Source of the DNA: Nitrosopumilus sp. BACL13 MAG-121220-bin23 | Lineage (GTDB): Archaea; Thermoproteota; Nitrososphaeria; Nitrososphaerales; Nitrosopumilaceae | Reading direction: 5' to 3' | DNA: 27,304 bases | Assembly (NCBI GenBank): GCA_001437625.1 | Contig: LIAL01000005.1 | Span: forward strand, 1 to 27,304 | Part shown: positions 1 to 8,131 of the stretch, one piece after another | Layout of the letters: each line of letters begins with the position of its first letter | Position numbering within the stretch: position 1 is the first letter of the stretch | Translations under genes and position numbers: made by a program | The notes under the pieces: generated by a model | What the model was told of the DNA's origin: nothing | Seen by the model: the letters and a program-made list of their open reading frames with translations, nothing else | Database searches by the model: none

Positions 1-4
1 GATC

Positions 5-13
5 TATATATAT
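5..13 (+). promoter_or_regulatory. TATA-like box for the Hsp20 gene
   Basis: An alternating TA run sits about 23 nt before the ATG at 32, the spacing expected for an archaeal promoter giving a leaderless mRNA. The upstream part of the promoter is cut off by the window edge. Confidence 0.45.
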
Positions 14-31
14 TACATATATTAGATTAAT

Positions 32-526
32 ATGACAAATTTCTTTGAAACCAAAATTGATAGAATCTTCAAAACAATGTCAAATTCTTTTTTTGATGTA
101 GATGATATTTTTGAAGAATTCAAAAGTAATTCCAATTCTGGTCCACTTTTTTACGGTTATACAATGACTGTTGGTCCAGATGGAAAACCTTCTGTACAGG
201 AATATGGAAATGTAAAATCAGAACATCTTCCTATTTCAAACACTAGAGAAGCAATTGTTGATACAATTGTAGATGAGAAAGAGAAAGTAGTAAAGATCAT
301 AGTTGAAATGCCAGGAGTTGAGAAAACTGATGTCAAAATTTTAGTTGACAAAAATGTTGTAGATATTTCTGCAGAACATGGTGAAAAAAAATACCATTGT
401 AAAGTTCCGCTACAGCAGAAAGTTGATGAAAACTCTGCAAAAGCTTCTTACAAAAATGGTGTTTTAGAGATTGTTTTCAAACAAGATGTAGAAAAACAAA
501 CTAGTAAAAAAGTGGAGGTTGAATAA
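32..526 (+). CDS. Hsp20/alpha-crystallin small heat-shock protein
   Basis: A 164-residue protein with the small heat-shock layout. A variable N-terminal arm (about 1-75) contains a GPDGKP stretch common in archaeal Hsp20 proteins. An alpha-crystallin domain follows (about 76-155), ending in the family signature A-x-x-x-N-G-V-L (ASYKNGVLEIVF). A short V-E-V tail resembles the I-x-I/V motif that docks between dimers. Members are ATP-independent holdases that bind unfolding proteins in the cytoplasm. The ATG lies about 23 nt after a TATA-like run at 5-13, which supports a leaderless start. Family assignment is firm; clients are unknown. Confidence 0.93.
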   Translation: MTNFFETKIDRIFKTMSNSFFDVDDIFEEFKSNSNSGPLFYGYTMTVGPDGKPSVQEYGNVKSEHLPISNTREAIVDTIVDEKEKVVKIIVEMPGVEKTDVKILVDKNVVDISAEHGEKKYHCKVPLQQKVDENSAKASYKNGVLEIVFKQDVEKQTSKKVEVE

Positions 527-605
527 ACCCTTTACTTTTTTGAGGTGATTACATGACTAAAAAATGATAGAATACTGTAAATACTAAGAAAAATGAGATG
601 AAATA

Positions 606-824
606 ATGAAACTACTCCTTGATTTCGAACCTTGTAAAGAATGTAAAACAATCATGAGTGAATTAAGTAGTCCAGAAATAATTTTTGGTGATGAAAAAGC
701 AAGATCTGATGAATCTGCAAAATTTCTAAGACATTTAACTTACAATCATAATGAAGTTGTTCAAGCTGTAATGGAAGATCTTCCAAAACAAAAAAAAGAT
801 CAAGAGCCTGATTTTTACCAATAA
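606..824 (+). CDS. small Cys/His protein of unknown function
   Basis: A 72-residue acidic protein that I do not recognise. It carries a C-x-x-C pair near the N-terminus (CKEC, residues 10-13) and two histidines in RHLTYNHN (about 42-48), so it could bind a metal as a small C2H2-like module; that is inference. A TATA-like stretch around 578-586 lies about 25 nt upstream of the ATG. It ends 1 nt before the stop of the convergent ureD. Codon use matches the neighbours, so it is probably real. The short, Cys-poor sequence does not fit a ribbon from a larger protein. Confidence 0.7.
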   Translation: MKLLLDFEPCKECKTIMSELSSPEIIFGDEKARSDESAKFLRHLTYNHNEVVQAVMEDLPKQKKDQEPDFYQ

Positions 825-825
825 T

Positions 826-1749
826 TTAGTTTTTTCTTATTTTAGTAAATTCTGCTCCTAGAATTTCTTTTCTAGTAATTTTTAACACATCATAAATTTT
901 ATCAAAAACATCTTCTGTATTATTTCCTAAAATTTTAACAATAATTCCTGATTCATTTGGTAGAATTGATGTACCTATGGAAATCAATTCTGATTTTTTT
1001 ATATTTTCATAAATTTTTTCTTCCAGTTTTTCTATCTGGCTTTTTTTTGTTAAGACATATACTGTTCCTACAATGTTATATTTTCCTAAAACTCCTTTTA
1101 TTTTTAAATTATATTTTTTAGGTTCTATTTTCATATTTTCTAGACATCGAAATTCATTTTTTTGATTTTTACAATATGTTCTAAGATAACATATATCATA
1201 ATCAAAAGTTTCTTTCATTGCAGTTCGTCCTGGTGTTAAAACTTCTGAATAAATTAGAGTTGCATTATCGTGTATATTCAAATTTACTTTTTGATAATAT
1301 CTGGAATTTTGATATGGGATTATTTGATCTGGAATATATTCTAAATAACAATTTTCCTCTAGTGTAATGTTAACTAATTGTACTGCAGAATTTGAATTCA
1401 TACTGTAAATTCTAGTTGCACCTTGCGTAGTAATATGACTAACCGCATTATTTTTCAAAATAATATCTGTTTTGTACCTATCACCCTGTAAAATTCCACC
1501 TGACGGTGAAATAATATACAAATATGCCATACCTGGAAGTGAACTTTCAGGATATACAGCTCGTTGAATTTGTAAAGGAACTTGAGAAAATTGTTTTGTT
1601 ATTACTGTTTTTAATTCATTATTTTCTTTTAATTCTACATCTAAAATTCCAACTTTACCTGATTTTCCAACTTCTAACTGTTCTATTTTCATATTATATT
1701 TTTTCACTTCTTGTGGAATTTCATCTGAAATTAATTTTATGTTGTTCAA
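826..1749 (-). CDS. ureD: urease accessory protein UreD (UreH)
   Basis: UreD is the scaffold that binds apo-urease and, with UreF and UreG, lets nickel enter the active site. The 307-residue product shows the family core: a QFSQVPLQIQRAVYPE segment followed by SPSGGILQGDRY, the usual P-x-GG-x-x-x-GD signature. It is last in the minus-strand unit ureE-ureF-ureG-ureD, starting 3 nt after the ureG stop. The start at 1749 is a TTG with no clear Shine-Dalgarno sequence; an ATG at 1692 would give 288 residues and is equally compatible with the family. UreD is the least conserved Ure protein, so the match rests on the signature plus context. Confidence 0.9.
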   Translation of the reverse strand: MNNIKLISDEIPQEVKKYNMKIEQLEVGKSGKVGILDVELKENNELKTVITKQFSQVPLQIQRAVYPESSLPGMAYLYIISPSGGILQGDRYKTDIILKNNAVSHITTQGATRIYSMNSNSAVQLVNITLEENCYLEYIPDQIIPYQNSRYYQKVNLNIHDNATLIYSEVLTPGRTAMKETFDYDICYLRTYCKNQKNEFRCLENMKIEPKKYNLKIKGVLGKYNIVGTVYVLTKKSQIEKLEEKIYENIKKSELISIGTSILPNESGIIVKILGNNTEDVFDKIYDVLKITRKEILGAEFTKIRKN

Positions 1750-1752
1750 ATC

Positions 1753-2409
1753 TTACACTTTTTTTAAATTATGTGATTTAGGTTGAGAATCTAACAATAA
1801 ATCATGAATAATATGTTCTGCAATTTTTTTAATGCCTTGATCTGTTTTACAATTAATAAATTCAAATGGTTTTTCTTTTCTTATTCTTTCAGCATCTTCT
1901 TTCATAATTTCTAAATTTGCACCTACTAATTCTGCAAGATCTATTTTATTTATTAGTAAAAGATCACAATTTGTAATTCCTAATCCGCCCTTTCTTGGAT
2001 ATTTATCTCCACCAGCAACATCAATTATGTAAATAAAATAATCTGCAAGAATTGGACTAAATGTTGTTGTAATATTATCTCCACCACTTTCAATTATAAT
2101 TAAATCTAATTCTGGATGATTATCTTCCATTTCTTCTATTATTGCTAAATTCATTGAAGGATCTTCTCTAACTGCTGTGTGCGGACATCCACCTGTAGCA
2201 AGTCCAATTACCATATTTTCTGGTAATAATCCTCTTTCTGTTGCTAAATTTTTTCTTATTCGATCAGCATCTTCTTTTGAGATGACATCATTTGAAATGA
2301 TGCTAATACTATAACCAATTTCAGCTAGTATAGGCACAAGACATTCAATTAACATACTTTTTCCAGAACCTACAGGTCCTCCAATGCCTATCCTTGGTAT
2401 GTGAGTCAT
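1753..2409 (-). CDS. ureG: urease accessory GTPase UreG
   Basis: UreG is the SIMIBI-class GTPase that carries nickel and drives urease activation by GTP hydrolysis. The 218-residue protein has Walker A GPVGSGKS (11-18), the nickel-binding C-P-H motif (75-77), an ESGGDN segment (about 107-112) and the guanine-specificity motif NKID (154-157). All key residues are present and the length is typical. It lies between ureF (17-nt gap) and ureD (3-nt gap) on one transcript. No long His-rich N-terminal extension is present, so nickel storage is not suggested here. Confidence 0.97.
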   Translation of the reverse strand: MTHIPRIGIGGPVGSGKSMLIECLVPILAEIGYSISIISNDVISKEDADRIRKNLATERGLLPENMVIGLATGGCPHTAVREDPSMNLAIIEEMEDNHPELDLIIIESGGDNITTTFSPILADYFIYIIDVAGGDKYPRKGGLGITNCDLLLINKIDLAELVGANLEIMKEDAERIRKEKPFEFINCKTDQGIKKIAEHIIHDLLLDSQPKSHNLKKV

Positions 2410-2426
2410 AAAGCAAAAATGAATTT

Positions 2427-3134
2427 TTACGTAATAAACATTTTAGAATCCATTTTTTCATGCGACATTTGAATTATGTCAAATTGTGGTGCAAATTGCC
2501 ACATATCAAAAAGTGATTTATTAGAATTTTCTTTTAGGGTTTGAATAATTATTGGTTTAATTTCATGAATTATTTTTTGTCCTTCTAAATGTTGAATTAA
2601 TCCTAATCTTAAAGCTGCTCCTACAACACTAACTGTAAAACCATATAGTAGCATTGCAAGACTTTTTTCTTTTTTTATTTTTAATGCACTACAACATATT
2701 CCAAATGCCACTGGAAATATTCCATGTACTCTTTTTTCTTTAATTGCTTTTTGATATTTATTAAAAATATCATCATCTTTTACAAATTCTGAAACGCATT
2801 TGATTAATTGAATTCCTGAATTGACTGATGCCTTTCTTATTTCTTTTATTGGTTTCATAATAAATGCCATTTCATCTGCTTGTATTATTTCTTCAAATTT
2901 TTTCTTTTCAGCATTTTCAAGTGCATTTTCAAGTGCAACACAATCTGAAGGTCCTATTTGTTGTTCAATATTTACTTTAATCATATTTTTAATATCTTCT
3001 ACTCCTTTAATTTCATTTTTAGAAAAAAGAAATTCTAATCCATTTGATGTTGCATAAAGTCCTGTGGGAAAAAATGAATCAGAAAGCTGCATAATTGCAA
3101 GCTCCTCATTAATTTCATCAGTGTTCATGTACAT
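2427..3134 (-). CDS. ureF: urease accessory protein UreF
   Basis: UreF bridges UreD and UreG in the urease activation complex. The 235-residue, mostly helical protein begins with the UreF hallmark LQLSDSxFPxG, here MQLSDSFFPTG (about 15-25). The middle carries FPVAFGICCSALKI and the C-terminal third AALRLGLIQHLEGQ, both typical of the family. The start region overlaps the ureE stop by 17 nt, so translation may be coupled; a second in-frame ATG at 3128 is possible. UreF proteins diverge strongly, but hallmark and position agree. Confidence 0.93.
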   Translation of the reverse strand: MYMNTDEINEELAIMQLSDSFFPTGLYATSNGLEFLFSKNEIKGVEDIKNMIKVNIEQQIGPSDCVALENALENAEKKKFEEIIQADEMAFIMKPIKEIRKASVNSGIQLIKCVSEFVKDDDIFNKYQKAIKEKRVHGIFPVAFGICCSALKIKKEKSLAMLLYGFTVSVVGAALRLGLIQHLEGQKIIHEIKPIIIQTLKENSNKSLFDMWQFAPQFDIIQMSHEKMDSKMFIT

Positions 3135-3591
3135 CAGCGCTAGTATGCGGCAAAAATATTTTTTCTTCTATTTTTAATTCAACATGATCAATGATATCTT
3201 TGAATAATCTTTGAAATATTTCTAATTCTGAATCTTCTTGGATTGGAAATAGAATTATTTTATCCTCAATTGAAATTGGTCTGTGCCTATTTCCAATAAT
3301 ATGGCCTAAAATTATCGCTATATTTTGATTATTTTCTTTTAATTTTACTAAAATTACTTTTTCAGGAATTTGTTTAACAATAATTTTTGTTTCATTATTA
3401 CCAATAATATCTCCGTGCTGAAGCTTAATGCTTGAATCTAAATTAATTCCAATATCTGTGCCTACATTTGTTTTTTTTCGCAGAATTCTTTTTTCTAAAT
3501 CAATTCGTGAAATTTTTATTTCCTCAAAATTTATTTCCTCAAAATTCTCTCCTTTGAAGATATTTCCTAAAATTGAATTAATTGTTATCAT
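3118..3591 (-). CDS. ureE: urease nickel metallochaperone UreE
   Basis: UreE binds Ni(II) and hands it to UreG. The 157-residue protein has the two-domain UreE form. The N-terminal half is beta-rich, with residues 56-80 or so carrying LQHGDIIGNNETKIIVKQ. The C-terminal half contains LGHIIGNRHRPISIED, matching the conserved G-H-x-x-G-N-x-H nickel-site region. The C-terminus is a short histidine tail, HTSADVHEH, giving three extra possible ligands rather than the long His run of some bacterial UreE. It is first in the accessory unit, divergent from ureA, and its last codons overlap the ureF start. Confidence 0.93.
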   Translation of the reverse strand: MITINSILGNIFKGENFEEINFEEIKISRIDLEKRILRKKTNVGTDIGINLDSSIKLQHGDIIGNNETKIIVKQIPEKVILVKLKENNQNIAIILGHIIGNRHRPISIEDKIILFPIQEDSELEIFQRLFKDIIDHVELKIEEKIFLPHTSADVHEH

Positions 3592-3599
3592 GATTATTT

Positions 3600-3652
3600 T
3601 CTTATTTTGATAAAGTTATAGTTTTGTAATTATTTTTTGAATTATTATATAT
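3600..3652. promoter_or_regulatory. divergent urease promoter region (ureE / ureABC)
   Basis: The gap between the ureE start (3591) and the ureA start (3677) must drive both halves of the locus. On the plus strand, TTATATAT at 3645-3652 lies about 25-30 nt before the ureA ATG. On the minus strand, AT-rich boxes around 3608-3622 lie 20-28 nt before the ureE ATG. The two core promoters are only about 30 nt apart, so a single bound regulator could affect both. No operator is recognisable. Confidence 0.5.
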
Positions 3653-3676
3653 GGTAATTGAATACAATAACTATTG

Positions 3677-3982
3677 ATGCTTACACCTAGAGAATTAGAA
3701 AAATTAAATATTTTTGTTGCAGCAGAATTAGCACGCAAAAGACAAGGGAGAGGATTAAAACTAAATCATCCAGAATCTGTAGCTATTCTTGCTGATCATA
3801 TATTGGAAGGTGCAAGAGATGGAAGATCTGTTCCAGAATTAATGAGTTCTGGAAAACAAGTTTTAAAAAGAGATCAAGTATTACCAGGAGTTCCAGAATT
3901 AATTCATTCTATACAAGTTGAAGCTACTTTTGATGATGGTACAAAATTAGTTACTGTTCATGATCCTATCGGTGAAAACTAA
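3677..3982 (+). CDS. ureA: urease gamma subunit UreA
   Basis: UreA is the smallest of the three urease subunits in the (UreABC)3 enzyme. About 101 residues, the usual gamma length, with the conserved LTPRELEKL N-terminus, the HPESVAILADHILEGARDG block (about 29-50) and the C-terminal VTVHDPI. I chose the ATG at 3677 over the TTG at 3674 because it lies 25-30 nt from the TATA-like box, so translation is probably leaderless. It is followed after 1 nt by ureB. Subunits are separate, unlike the fused gamma-beta subunit of Helicobacter. Confidence 0.97.
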   Translation: MLTPRELEKLNIFVAAELARKRQGRGLKLNHPESVAILADHILEGARDGRSVPELMSSGKQVLKRDQVLPGVPELIHSIQVEATFDDGTKLVTVHDPIGEN

Positions 3983-3983
3983 A

Positions 3984-4352
3984 ATGATTCCTGGAGAATA
4001 TTTTTTATCTGAAGAACCAATAATTGCAAATGCTGAAAAAATTACAATAACTTTGAATGTTACAAATACTGGTGATAGACCAATTCAAGTTGGATCTCAT
4101 GCACATTTTTTTGAAGTGAACAAGGCGTTAGAATTTTCAAGAAGAAAATCTTATGGATTTCATCTTAACATTGCTGCTGGAACTTCTATAAGATTTGAGC
4201 CTGGAGATAGTAAAAAAATAGAATTAACAGAATTTTCTGGTAAAAGAATTGTTTATGGATTTAGTGGATTGGTAAATGGTTTATTATCTGAAAAACAAGA
4301 TGAAGCATTTTCTAAAGCAAGGGAACAGGGCTTTCGAGGTATGGAATTATGA
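3984..4352 (+). CDS. ureB: urease beta subunit UreB
   Basis: UreB is the beta-sandwich subunit that packs on UreA and UreC. The start MIPGEYFLSEEPI is the normal N-terminus of the family, so the ATG at 3984 is preferred over one at 3960 inside ureA. A GGTGA ribosome site at 3971-3975, inside the end of ureA, supports it. Conserved landmarks are NTGDRPIQVGSHAHFFEVN and the C-terminal GFSGLVNG. The length of 122 residues is slightly above typical, owing to a short C-terminal tail. The gene overlaps ureC by ATGA, consistent with coupled translation of equimolar subunits. Confidence 0.96.
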   Translation: MIPGEYFLSEEPIIANAEKITITLNVTNTGDRPIQVGSHAHFFEVNKALEFSRRKSYGFHLNIAAGTSIRFEPGDSKKIELTEFSGKRIVYGFSGLVNGLLSEKQDEAFSKAREQGFRGMEL

Positions 4353-6061
4353 CATTAAATATTCCTAGAAAAAATTACGTTGATTTGTTTGGTCCTACAA
4401 CAGGTGACAGAGTTCGTCTTGCTGACACTGATTTGATTATTGAAATTGAAAAAGATTTGATCAAATATGGTGATGAATCTGTTTTTGGAGGTGGGAAAAG
4501 TGTTCGTGATGGAATGGGCCAAGCAAGTGGAGTATCTAGAAATGATTCACTTGATCTTGTTATTACAAATGCAATAATTTTAGATCCTATTTTAGGAATT
4601 ATCAAAGCTGACATTGGTGTAAAAGATGGAAGAATTGTAGGTATTGGAAATGCAGGAAATCCAAATATTGCTGATGATGTAGATATGATAATTTCATCTA
4701 ATACTGAAATTATTGCTGGAGAAAATACGATTTGTACTCCTGGTACAATTGATTCTCATATTCATTTTATTTCTCCACAACAAGTAACACATGCAATCTG
4801 TAATGGAACTACAACAATGATTGGTGGTGGAACAGGTCCTGCTGATGGAACTAATGCTACAACATGTACTCCTGGAAAATGGAATATTCATAGAATGATA
4901 GAAGCTGTAGATAATTTTCCAATGAATTTTGGTTTTCTTGCAAAAGGAAATGATTCTCTTGAAATTGCATTATTTGAGCAAATTAAAGCTGGGGCTTGTG
5001 GATTAAAACTGCATGAAGATTGGGGAACAACTCCTGCAACAATTAATTCTGCATTGAATGTAGCTGATAAAACTGATACTCAAGTTGCCATACACACTGA
5101 TACTCTAAATGAATGTGGATTTGTTGATGATACAATTGCGGCAATTGCAGGTAGAACAATTCACACTTATCATACTGAAGGTGCAGGTGGTGGACATGCT
5201 CCTGATATTTTAAAAGTTGCAAGTTTATCTAATGTTCTTCCTTCTTCAACAAATCCAACACGTCCATTTACTGTAAACACTTTAGCAGAACATCTTGATA
5301 TGATGATGGTTTGTCATCATCTTAATTCATCAGTACCTGAGGACATATCATTTGCTGAATCTAGAATAAGAGGTGAAACGATTGCTGCAGAAGATGTGTT
5401 ACATGACATTGGAGTTCTTAGTATGATGTCTTCAGATAGTCAAGCAATGGGAAGAGTTGGAGAAGTTACTACAAGAAATTGGCAAACTGCAGATAAGATG
5501 AAAAAAATGACTGGAAGTTTACCTGAAGATAATTCTCAAAATGATAATTTTAGAGTAAAACGATATCTTGCAAAAATTACTATTAATCCTGCTATTACAC
5601 ATGGAATTTCTGATCATGTTGGAAGCTTACAGCCTGGAAGATTAGCTGATATTGTTATTTGGTCTCCACAATTTTTTGGTGTAAAGCCTAAAATGATTAT
5701 CAAAGGTGGATTCATTGCTTATTCATTAATGGGTGATCCAAATGCATCTATTCCAACAACAGAACCAGTATTGTATCGACCTATGTTTGGATCATTTGGT
5801 AAAGCTGTTCAGTCCACATCTATAATTTTTACATCTCAATTAGCATTGGATAATGGCATGCAAGAAAAAATTAATTGTGATAAAAAATTAGTTGCTGTAA
5901 AAAATTGTCGTTCCATTGGAAAAAAAGATATGTTATATAATGATGCAACACCCGATATTGATGTAAATCCTGAAACATATGAAGTAAAAGTTGATGGAAA
6001 AATTGCTACAACTGATCCTGCAACAAAATTATCTTTAGGTCGATTATATCATTTATTTTAA
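4349..6061 (+). CDS. ureC: urease alpha subunit UreC (catalytic)
   Basis: UreC holds the di-nickel site that hydrolyses urea to ammonia and carbamate. The 570-residue protein has the usual length and all key residues: nickel ligands H137 and H139 (DSHIHF), the lysine expected to be carbamylated K220 (GLKLHEDWG), H249 and H275 (HTEGAGGGHAPD), D363 (SSDSQAMGR), and the mobile flap Cys-His at C322-H323 (MVCHHL). The N-terminal YVDLFGPTTGDRVRLADTDL is classic. It is third in ureABC, overlapping ureB by 4 nt. Nothing indicates inactivation, so urease should be functional. Confidence 0.99.
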   Translation: MTLNIPRKNYVDLFGPTTGDRVRLADTDLIIEIEKDLIKYGDESVFGGGKSVRDGMGQASGVSRNDSLDLVITNAIILDPILGIIKADIGVKDGRIVGIGNAGNPNIADDVDMIISSNTEIIAGENTICTPGTIDSHIHFISPQQVTHAICNGTTTMIGGGTGPADGTNATTCTPGKWNIHRMIEAVDNFPMNFGFLAKGNDSLEIALFEQIKAGACGLKLHEDWGTTPATINSALNVADKTDTQVAIHTDTLNECGFVDDTIAAIAGRTIHTYHTEGAGGGHAPDILKVASLSNVLPSSTNPTRPFTVNTLAEHLDMMMVCHHLNSSVPEDISFAESRIRGETIAAEDVLHDIGVLSMMSSDSQAMGRVGEVTTRNWQTADKMKKMTGSLPEDNSQNDNFRVKRYLAKITINPAITHGISDHVGSLQPGRLADIVIWSPQFFGVKPKMIIKGGFIAYSLMGDPNASIPTTEPVLYRPMFGSFGKAVQSTSIIFTSQLALDNGMQEKINCDKKLVAVKNCRSIGKKDMLYNDATPDIDVNPETYEVKVDGKIATTDPATKLSLGRLYHLF

Positions 6062-6110
6062 AAATATTACATAATTTTTCCTAGTACCATATCTAATGTA
6101 TGTAATATTT
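6062..6110. repeat. perfect 11-bp inverted repeat after ureC
   Basis: AAATATTACAT at 6062-6072 is the exact reverse complement of ATGTAATATTT at 6100-6110, separated by 27 nt. It starts right after the ureC stop and lies just upstream of the transporter promoter. It could be an end-of-transcript hairpin or a two-site operator for the urea transporter. The arms are AT-only apart from one C/G, so chance is not excluded. Confidence 0.5.
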
Positions 6111-6148
6111 ACTTCTTTCAAATCCTTAAGTACATCTTATCACTAGAT

Positions 6149-8131
6149 TTGTTAGTGTCTAAAGTGAAGCCTATCTATGCCTTTTCAATTTTAGCTTTAA
6201 TTGCTGTCATTACTGTTTCTGGTATTCCTCAATCTGCATATGCCGCAGGTGCAATTTCTGAAGGTTTTGCAGTTGGCGAAGCTTTACCAGAATGGATTGG
6301 TTGGGCTATCGTTGTTGGTTTAGGAATGGTATTTGCTGTAATTATTACAATTGAAGTAAAAATTGAAGAAAAATACTTAGGTGTTAGTCAAACATCTGAA
6401 ATGTTTAACACAGCAGGAAGAACTATCAAAACTGGTCTTACTGCAGCAGCTATTGTTTCAGCATGGACATGGGCAGCAACTTTACTACAATCTTCTACTG
6501 TAGCATATCAATATGGTATCAGTGGTCCATTTTGGTACGCAGCAGGTGCATCAATTCAAGTTTTATTATTTGGAATTTTAGCTATTGAATTAAAACGAAA
6601 AGCACCAAATGCACATACTTTCTTAGAAATTATTCGTGCAAGATATGGTAACGGTTCTCACAAAGTATTCTTGATATTTGCATTAATGACTAACATGATT
6701 GTAACTGCAATGCTTCTACTTGGTGGTTCAGCAGTTGTAAATGGTTTAACTGGAATGGATATTTCAATAGCAGCCTTCTTAATTCCAGTTGGTGTTATGA
6801 TTTACACTTTAGTTGGAGGATTAAAGGCAACATTTGTTGCAGATTATATGCACACTATTATCATATTCGTTACAATATTGATTTTTGTTTCAGCAGTCTA
6901 CATTAACACTGACATTACTGGTGGTATAGATGGAATGTATGATAAATTAGTAAAGGCAGCTGAACTAACACCTGTTGAGGGTAATGCTGCAGGTGCATTC
7001 TTGACTATGGCATCAGCTGGTGGATTGATGTTTGGTATCATTAACATAGTTGGAAACTTTGGAACTGTCTTTGTGGATCAAGCATATTGGCAACGAGCAA
7101 TTGCTGCTAAGCCATCATCAACTGTAAAAGGTTTCTTACTTGGTGGACTTTGTTGGTTTGCAATTCCATTTACACTTGCAACTACGATGGGTCTGACGGC
7201 GGTAGCGCTTGATGTAGATATTACAATGCAACAAGCTCAAATGGGCTTAGTAGTTCCAGCAGCAGCAACTGCACTAATGGGTGAAATTGGAGCAATTTTG
7301 GTATTAGCAATGTTATTCATGGCAGTAACTTCTGCAGGATCTGCAGAATTAATTGCAGTATCTTCAATCGTAACATATGATCTGTATAGAACATACAAGA
7401 ATCCAAATGCTACAGGTAAACAACTTGTCAAAGTATCCAGAGCGACAATTGTTGCGTTTGGGCTTGGTATGGGTGGTCTAGCTGTTGTACTACTTGGAAT
7501 GGGTCTAAGTCTTGGATTCGTCTACTTAGCAATGGGTATCTTGATTGGTTCAGCAGTAGTTCCGATTGCACTTACAATACTGTGGTCCAAAACTAACAAA
7601 GTTGCCGCAACAGGTGGAGCGGTTATTGGTTTGTTATGTTCAACAACTGTATGGGTAGCAACAGCAGCCTCTTTACCAGAATACAATGGTGTTGTTGACC
7701 TTGCTAGTCTTGGTAACAATTACTCTATGCTATTTGCAAACATTACAGCAATTATTTCCGGTGGCCTAATTGCAATAATTGGAAGTCTTGCAGCCAAAGG
7801 TAAACCATTCGATTGGAATGATCTTAAAACTAAGATTACTCTTGTCGAAATCTCTGCAACACAACAGGAAGAAGATGATGAGACATTGAAGAAAGCCTTC
7901 AAGTTCAGTGTAAGAGGTGGAGGTATTATGGCTTTAATACTAATCATCGTATGGCCAATGCCATTAATTGCATCAGGATATGTATTCGAACTAGGATCTT
8001 ATTCTATCTGGGTAGCAATCTCAATTATCTGGGTATCAATTGCATCAGCAATTATCATATTCTTACCAATAATTGAGGCAAGAAAGGGAATAGCACAAGT
8101 ATTTAGTGGAAAGAAATCTCAAGGAGCATAA
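6149..8131 (+). CDS. sodium:solute symporter, probable urea transporter (DUR3-like SSS family)
   Basis: A 660-residue polytopic membrane protein of the SSS family. An N-terminal hydrophobic segment ending in SAYAAG looks like a signal peptide or first helix; about 13-14 further helices follow. SSS-like features include LVGGLKATFVADYMHTIIIF (about 220-240) and FVDQAYWQRAIAAKPS (about 308-323), as in DUR3 urea transporters. The gene follows ureABC, so urea is the likely substrate; this is inference from context and family. The start is TTG at 6149 (GTG at 6155 is possible), with a TATA-like stretch near 6124-6131. The end overlaps the next gene by one base. Confidence 0.88.
   Translation: MLVSKVKPIYAFSILALIAVITVSGIPQSAYAAGAISEGFAVGEALPEWIGWAIVVGLGMVFAVIITIEVKIEEKYLGVSQTSEMFNTAGRTIKTGLTAAAIVSAWTWAATLLQSSTVAYQYGISGPFWYAAGASIQVLLFGILAIELKRKAPNAHTFLEIIRARYGNGSHKVFLIFALMTNMIVTAMLLLGGSAVVNGLTGMDISIAAFLIPVGVMIYTLVGGLKATFVADYMHTIIIFVTILIFVSAVYINTDITGGIDGMYDKLVKAAELTPVEGNAAGAFLTMASAGGLMFGIINIVGNFGTVFVDQAYWQRAIAAKPSSTVKGFLLGGLCWFAIPFTLATTMGLTAVALDVDITMQQAQMGLVVPAAATALMGEIGAILVLAMLFMAVTSAGSAELIAVSSIVTYDLYRTYKNPNATGKQLVKVSRATIVAFGLGMGGLAVVLLGMGLSLGFVYLAMGILIGSAVVPIALTILWSKTNKVAATGGAVIGLLCSTTVWVATAASLPEYNGVVDLASLGNNYSMLFANITAIISGGLIAIIGSLAAKGKPFDWNDLKTKITLVEISATQQEEDDETLKKAFKFSVRGGGIMALILIIVWPMPLIASGYVFELGSYSIWVAISIIWVSIASAIIIFLPIIEARKGIAQVFSGKKSQGA

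Noticed and set aside
1524..1781. Plus-strand hydrophobic open frame opposite ureD
   Set aside because: Antisense shadow of ureD; Leu/Phe-rich from complementing AT-rich codons.
3960..3983. Upstream ATG for ureB
   Set aside because: Would overlap ureA by 23 nt and add residues not found in the family; the ATG at 3984 has a proper ribosome site.
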